Shown here: positions 6,388 to 9,783 of the stretch, in pieces
How positions within the stretch are numbered: position 1 is the stretch's first letter
Layout: each line of letters starts with the position of its first letter
From: Gemmatimonadota bacterium
GTDB taxonomy: Bacteria; Gemmatimonadota; Gemmatimonadetes; Gemmatimonadales; Gemmatimonadaceae
Assembly: GCA_016794735.1 (NCBI GenBank)
Contig: JAEUJK010000259.1
Location: 1-9,783, forward strand
Direction: 5' to 3'
Length of the DNA stretch: 9,783 bases
The notes under the pieces: model-generated
The model's database searches: none
Told to the model about the DNA's origin: nothing
Seen by the model: only the letters and a program-made list of their open reading frames with translations
Position numbers and translations under genes: made by a program

Positions 6388-7214
6388 AACTTCTCCACCA
6401 CGGCGGCGATGAGCGCCGTGAGGTTGGGCTCCGCACGACCGGCGACCGCGATGATGTGCTCCACACTCGCCGGTTCCAGCGCGTCCGGCAGGCACATGTC
6501 GGTGACGATCGAAACGCCGAGCACGCGCATGCCGCCGTGCACGGCGACGATGACCTCGGGCACCGTGGACATCCCCACGACGTCAGCACCAATCCCACGC
6601 AGGAAGCGATACTCGGCGCGCGTCTCGAGGCACGGTCCCGTCACCGCGACGTAGACCCCTTCGCGCAGCGTGAGCCCCAGGCGACGCGCCTCGACGCGCG
6701 CCAGCTCGCGCAGCCCGCGATCGTACGGGTCCGACATGTCCGGGAACCGGGGCCCCAGGCGGTCGTCGTTGCGGCCGATGAGCGGGTTGTCGCCCAGCAG
6801 GTTGATGTGATCGGCGATGAGCATGAGGTCGCCCGCCGACCAGAGCGGATGCATCCCGCCGCACGCATTGGACACGACCAGGGTGGAAGCGCCTAACGCG
6901 CGCAACACCCGCACGGGGAACGTGACCTGCTGCAGCGAATACCCCTCGTAGCGGTGGAACCGCCCCTGCATGGCGATCACCGTCTTCCCGCCCAGCGTGC
7001 CACACAGCAGGCGCCCGGCGTGCGACTCCACGGTCGACAGCGGGAACCCCGGGATGTCGTGGTACTCGATCGTGGTCTCGGTCACGATCTGCTTGCCGAG
7101 CCCACCGAGCCCGGTGCCGAGGATGATGGCCACGTCGGGGGTGCGGGAAAAACGCGCGCGCACAGCGGCGGCCGCGCGTTCGATGGCCTCGAACGTGTGT
7201 GGGGTGGTATCCAT
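6384..7214 (-). CDS. Purine nucleoside phosphorylase, trimeric PNP/MTAP family
   Basis: The 276-residue cytosolic enzyme splits purine nucleosides with phosphate into free base and (deoxy)ribose-1-phosphate, a salvage reaction. Family motifs run in order: phosphate loop ILGTGLGGL (31-39), MQGRFHRYEGY with H87 (82-92), SNACGGMHP (116-123), GPCLETRAEYRFLR (193-206) with E197, and GADVVGMSTVPEVIVA (209-224) with M215. At the base-recognition position, human PNP has N243 but this protein has D239 (SIVTDMCLPD). Where human PNP has H257 it has V251. Both changes resemble MTAP, so adenosine or methylthioadenosine may be substrates; this is inference. The ATG at 7214 follows divIVA after 17 bases and lacks a Shine-Dalgarno sequence: the leader is pyrimidine-rich. 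The stop overlaps ileS. I leave the symbol empty because punA and mtnP cannot be separated by eye. Confidence 0.92.
   Translation of the reverse strand: MDTTPHTFEAIERAAAAVRARFSRTPDVAIILGTGLGGLGKQIVTETTIEYHDIPGFPLSTVESHAGRLLCGTLGGKTVIAMQGRFHRYEGYSLQQVTFPVRVLRALGASTLVVSNACGGMHPLWSAGDLMLIADHINLLGDNPLIGRNDDRLGPRFPDMSDPYDRGLRELARVEARRLGLTLREGVYVAVTGPCLETRAEYRFLRGIGADVVGMSTVPEVIVAVHGGMRVLGVSIVTDMCLPDALEPASVEHIIAVAGRAEPNLTALIAAVVEKL
6393..6399 (-). promoter_or_regulatory. Ribosome binding site deciding the ileS start
   Basis: The coding strand reads GGTGGAG, and its GGAG core is five bases before the GTG at 6387. The site sits within the last codons of the phosphorylase gene. With the GTGA overlap it makes translational coupling from the phosphorylase to ileS likely, and it fixes ileS initiation at 6387. 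Confidence 0.6.
6891..6899 (+). repeat. GCCTAACGC 9-mer, copy 3 (inside the phosphorylase gene)
   Basis: This is an exact copy, read on the coding strand as GCG-TTA-GGC (Ala-Leu-Gly in LRALGAS). It is the third TTA leucine codon in the identical nine-base context. Confidence 0.6.
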
Positions 7215-7231
7215 GCGAAGGGAGAGAGTCG

Positions 7232-7780
7232 TCAGTCCTTGTCGAGCGAATCCAGCCAGGCGGGCGCGGCGCCGGCGGCGGCCGGGGCCTCAGGGGTGCT
7301 TCGCGGAATGCTGGGCGACATCGTCTCGGCCGCCTCGACCTCCGCGAGCTGGCGCTCGATCATCGAGCGCAGCTGCAGCAGGTAGGCCCGCCGCTGTCGC
7401 TGCAGGGATTCCAGCTCACCCTCGATGCGGCTGACCTCCGCGCGACTCTGCGCGACCAGTCGCTCGCCCTCGGCGCGCGCCTCGCGCACGATGAGTTGCG
7501 CTTCCCGCTCCGCCTGCTCGCGCGTCTCGGCACGCAGTTGCTGCGCAGAGATGAGGGCCTCGTTGATGGCCTTGTCCCGCTCGCGAAACGCGCGCAGCTG
7601 CTCATGGAATCCCTGCGCGCGACCTTCCAGGCTCTGCACCTGCTTGGTCAGGCGCTCGACCTCGGCGGCCACCTGTTCGCGGAACTGGTCCACGCGCGCG
7701 CGATCGTATCCGCGCAGCGCGGAGCCGAAGTCGTAGCGACGGATGTCGAGCGGTGTCAGGTGAAAGGACTCGTCGGCCAT
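7232..7780 (-). CDS. divIVA: DivIVA-domain coiled-coil protein
   Basis: The 182-residue protein begins with the DivIVA N-terminal membrane-curvature domain: FHLTPLDIRRYDF (6-18) followed by the hallmark LRGYDRARVDQFREQV (22-37). A long charged coiled coil follows at about 38-152, rich in Glu, Arg, Gln and Ala heptads. The tail is proline- and alanine-rich and ends in PAWLDSLDKD. DivIVA proteins collect at septa and poles as scaffolds for division or envelope growth; in this organism the partners are unknown. Its ATG overlaps the yggS stop by one base (TGATG). Placement between yggS and ileS matches the Firmicutes division-cluster order and supports the name. The role could be closer to that of GpsB-like or other DivIVA-domain proteins. 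Confidence 0.9.
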   Translation of the reverse strand: MADESFHLTPLDIRRYDFGSALRGYDRARVDQFREQVAAEVERLTKQVQSLEGRAQGFHEQLRAFRERDKAINEALISAQQLRAETREQAEREAQLIVREARAEGERLVAQSRAEVSRIEGELESLQRQRRAYLLQLRSMIERQLAEVEAAETMSPSIPRSTPEAPAAAGAAPAWLDSLDKD

Positions 7781-8460
7781 CAGTCTCGTGCTCCGAATAG
7801 AATGGTTCCCAGGCGGATCATCGTCGCCCCCTCCTCCACCGCAACCTCGAAGTCACCCGACATGCCCATCGACAACTCCGGCGCGTCGAGGCCATGACGC
7901 TGTAACACTTCACGCGCCTCACGCGCCCCACGAAAGGCACGGCGGAGCATCGCTTCGTCGGCTCCGAGCGGAGCCATCGTCATCACGCCGCGTACTTCCA
8001 GCCCGCCAAGCGCTCCCAGTACTGACACTTGATCGGCGAGTTCGGTCAACGAAAACCCGCCCTTGGTTTCTTCCCCGGTGGTGTTCACCTGGATCAGCAC
8101 GGGCACCGGTCGTGCCCGCCGTTCCCCGACCTCATCCACCGCCTGCGCCAGCCGCACGCTGTCGACCGAGTGGACGAGGTCGAACCGCTCGACGTGCCGC
8201 GCCTTGTTCCGCTGCAAGTGACCGATGAGGTGCCACCGGACCGGCACCGTGACCTGCGCCATCTTGTCCAGCGCTTCCTGGACGCGATTCTCGCCGACCG
8301 TCGTAAGCCCCGCCTGCCACGCCGCCTCGACCGCCTCGGGCCCGTACGTCTTCGTGACCGCGACGATCTCGACGTGCTGTCCGTGGCCTCCACGCTTCAC
8401 TGCCGCCCCAACGGTCTCGCGTATCGCCGCGACCCGTTCGGACAAACCCGAGAATGGCAT
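7780..8460 (-). CDS. yggS: YggS/PLPBP-family pyridoxal-phosphate homeostasis protein
   Basis: The 226-residue single-domain protein has an alanine-racemase-like TIM barrel, the normal family length. It binds pyridoxal 5'-phosphate on K37 (EIVAVTKTYG). Other family blocks are VGENRVQEA (55-63), WHLIGHLQRNKAR (76-88), HSVDS (97-101), LIQVNTTGEETKGGF (122-136), RGVMTMAP (157-164), and the phosphate-binding LSMGMSGDFEVAVEEG (196-211) with IRLGTILFG (215-223). The family has no known enzymatic activity and acts in PLP and amino-acid homeostasis. The ATG at 8460 starts 11 bases after the upstream stop and has no Shine-Dalgarno sequence; a promoter-like element upstream could give a nearly leaderless transcript. 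It is the counterpart of ylmE in the Bacillus division cluster. Confidence 0.95.
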   Translation of the reverse strand: MPFSGLSERVAAIRETVGAAVKRGGHGQHVEIVAVTKTYGPEAVEAAWQAGLTTVGENRVQEALDKMAQVTVPVRWHLIGHLQRNKARHVERFDLVHSVDSVRLAQAVDEVGERRARPVPVLIQVNTTGEETKGGFSLTELADQVSVLGALGGLEVRGVMTMAPLGADEAMLRRAFRGAREAREVLQRHGLDAPELSMGMSGDFEVAVEEGATMIRLGTILFGARD

Positions 8461-8468
8461 AACGTGTG

Positions 8469-8497
8469 AATTTACCTGTAGTTACAGAGCGATTCAA
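8469..8497 (-). promoter_or_regulatory. Possible sigma-70-type promoter for yggS and following genes
   Basis: On the coding strand TTGAAT (8497-8492) and TAAATT (8474-8469) are separated by exactly 17 bases, each matching four of six consensus positions. The segment is noticeably more AT-rich than its surroundings and covers the last codons and stop of the DUF2723 gene. A start point 6-8 bases after the -10 element would fall at about 8462-8460, on or just before the yggS ATG. No experimental support can be seen; the match could be chance. Confidence 0.4.
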
Positions 8498-9783
8498 GTA
8501 AGCCGGAATCACCCGCAGACCCACCCGCCTGACGAGAAAACCAGGCATCCGCACACCCCAGGAGGCGCCACACATACCCCTCCGCCGGGTCCGCACGTGG
8601 AGGGAGCGGCCCCGCCCCGACCGACCCCAGAACCAGCTGCCGCGCCCGTGAAATGGCCTCGGGGTCGGCGGTGAGCCGGTCGCCGACGGGATGGTACACG
8701 TGCCCGAGGAACCTCCAGCCGCTGTCTCCCGTGATCGCGACCCGCTGCGCGACGCTCAGTGCGGCCGAGACCGCCACCGGACGACCGGAGGAGGCCGCCG
8801 CGGACCCGATGGCCCGCAGGGCGGCCGCCGTCGACGACCATGACTCGGCATCCCGCGCGTCCATCAGCCCGTATCGCCGGCCGAGCTGGGCCCGATACCA
8901 GTCGGCTGGCAGGAGCGGGACGACGACCGTCACGACATCGCGACGCACCTGCTCCACCTCCTGGAGGTACCAGGTGGCGTACGCGTCGTTGTCTCCGGCG
9001 ACGAACAACACCGCGTTAGGCGGCGCCCCCTCGAGCATGGCGCGCCCCAGCGTGCGCGCAAGCGGAGCCCGCACGGGGTCTCGCCGTGTGGTAGCGGCCA
9101 CGTTCGAGGCCACGAGCGCCACCATGAACGCGGCCATGATCCACGTTCCGCCGCGGCGCACGAGCCCATGCATGCCCACCGCGATCCACACGCCCCACAT
9201 CACGAAGCACGGCGCAAAGAAGTAGTCGCGCTCCCGCGCCTCGCGCAGGGCGTCGTCAGGCAGGATGCCCCACCCATACGACGGCCCCGCGCGCAGGTTG
9301 AGCACCGCGACCACGCCGAGTGAGGTGCATGCCAGGAAGACCAGCGCCGCGCGGAAGGTGCGGGGATCGGCGTCACGGTGGTTGCGTGCCCCCGCGATCC
9401 CGAGGAGGAGCAGCAGGAGCGTGAAGGGTGTGCGCACCCAACTCGCGCCAACCGCGTCGGACCATCCCTTGCCATACTGCCAATCGACGTACTGGAAGAG
9501 GTTGCCCACCTGCAGCCAGGCGGGGGCGCGTCGCGGCCAGAGCCCGGGCACATCGTATTGCGCACGGCTCACCACCTCCTGAAGCCGGGTCCACGACGAC
9601 GGGTCCCCCTGGTTGACCGCCGGGTCACCCCGGGCAATGACATACATGGCCAGGAGGAACGAAGCGCCAAGCACCACCGCGACGGCCCCCCGACGCGCCA
9701 CCTGCGCCGGGACATCGCCGACGAACTGCACCGCGAGCAGCAGCACGGCACCAGCGAGCGCCGGCACCAACGACACGGTGCCG
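8472..9783 (-). CDS. DUF2723-family (TMEM260-like) multi-pass membrane protein, C-terminal part
   Basis: The frame is open to the right edge and the start lies outside, so 436 complete codons are seen. About six hydrophobic helices come first (visible residues about 4-19, 31-48, 116-130, 142-160, 186-205, 211-228, counting from the GTG at 9776). A soluble C-terminal region of some 200 residues follows. DUF2723 hallmarks are clear: SRAQYDVPGLWPRR (70-83), FQYVDWQYGKGW (94-105), REARERDYFF (178-187), LFVAGDNDAYATWYLQEVEQVRRDV (257-281) and LLPADWYRAQL (288-298). The eukaryotic relative TMEM260 is an O-mannosyltransferase, so glycosyl transfer across the membrane is plausible. The N-terminal region expected to carry the catalytic acidic loop is not in the window. 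It ends 11 bases before yggS. GTG 9776 is not claimed as the start. Confidence 0.9.
   Translation of the reverse strand, partial: GTVSLVPALAGAVLLLAVQFVGDVPAQVARRGAVAVVLGASFLLAMYVIARGDPAVNQGDPSSWTRLQEVVSRAQYDVPGLWPRRAPAWLQVGNLFQYVDWQYGKGWSDAVGASWVRTPFTLLLLLLGIAGARNHRDADPRTFRAALVFLACTSLGVVAVLNLRAGPSYGWGILPDDALREARERDYFFAPCFVMWGVWIAVGMHGLVRRGGTWIMAAFMVALVASNVAATTRRDPVRAPLARTLGRAMLEGAPPNAVLFVAGDNDAYATWYLQEVEQVRRDVVTVVVPLLPADWYRAQLGRRYGLMDARDAESWSSTAAALRAIGSAAASSGRPVAVSAALSVAQRVAITGDSGWRFLGHVYHPVGDRLTADPEAISRARQLVLGSVGAGPLPPRADPAEGYVWRLLGCADAWFSRQAGGSAGDSGLLESLCNYR
9013..9021 (-). repeat. GCCTAACGC 9-mer, copy 4, opposite orientation (inside the DUF2723 gene)
   Basis: The plus strand reads GCGTTAGGC, so the 9-mer lies on the minus strand, opposite to the other three copies. 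Here it is read in a different codon phase (Pro-Pro-Asn-Ala), so the repeat is kept at DNA level and is not tied to one peptide. Confidence 0.6.

Noticed and set aside
6388..6495. Longer ileS from the ATG at 6495
   Set aside because: The extra 36 residues are Arg/Gly/His-rich and lie entirely under the phosphorylase. The GTG at 6387 has a ribosome binding site and a GTGA overlap.
3934..6654. Open reading frame of 906 codons on the plus strand, antisense to ileS
   Set aside because: Its translation is rich in Arg, His, Val and Pro with no family motif, and it lies opposite a clear ileS. Long stop-free antisense frames are expected where the sense gene has G or C at third positions and few Leu-TTA, Leu-CTA or Ser-TCA codons.
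7199..8469. Plus-strand open frames at 7199-7897, 7788-8228 and 8029-8469
   Set aside because: They are antisense to divIVA and yggS, which show full family motifs. The translations are low-complexity and match no family I know.
1..9783. Mobile elements, CRISPR arrays, tRNA or rRNA genes, defence genes
   Set aside because: I looked on both strands for tandem repeats, terminal inverted repeats, cloverleaf-like sequences and transposase, integrase or nuclease motifs, and found none. The window is filled by housekeeping and chemotaxis genes.

Overview
The window is one gene-dense stretch of bacterial chromosome in which every gene I can support lies on the minus strand, so transcription runs from the right edge to the left. 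It is GC-rich (about two thirds G+C by eye). Gaps between genes are 0-39 bases and many start and stop codons overlap (GTGA, ATGA, TGATG). I see no tRNA, rRNA, CRISPR array, insertion sequence or other mobile element. No stretch of 300 bases lacks a gene.

Organism: the gene content fits a diderm, GC-rich, motile environmental bacterium. A DivIVA protein beside a DUF2723 membrane protein, with ileS-dksA-like-lspA-rluD and che genes attached, makes me think of Gemmatimonadota. This is inferred from gene content and composition, and a phylogeny of IleS or CheA would settle it.

Layout in transcription order (right to left): the C-terminal part of a DUF2723 membrane protein (cut by the right edge); a YggS/PLPBP-type pyridoxal-phosphate protein; a DivIVA-domain coiled-coil protein; a trimeric-type purine nucleoside phosphorylase; isoleucyl-tRNA synthetase; a small DksA/TraR-type zinc protein; the lipoprotein signal peptidase lspA; an RluD-type pseudouridine synthase; then cheW, cheY and the first 134 codons of cheA (cut by the left edge).

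How it hangs together: yggS-divIVA-ileS-(dksA-like)-lspA-rluD matches, from memory, the order downstream of the division cluster in Bacillus (ylmE...divIVA-ileS-ylyA-lspA-ylyB). Here sepF, ylmG and ylmH are absent and a phosphorylase gene is inserted. The chemotaxis genes follow rluD with a 4-base overlap, so signalling, translation, lipoprotein and division-related genes may share a transcript.

The most interesting points are: a 9-mer GCCTAACGC found four times, carrying three of the only five TTA leucine codons in the window; an IleS signature motif in the swapped form GXHH (GIHH); MTAP-like substrate-pocket residues in the phosphorylase; and a promoter-like element placed so that the yggS transcript could be leaderless. 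I did not find a defence system or another clearly new multi-gene system.
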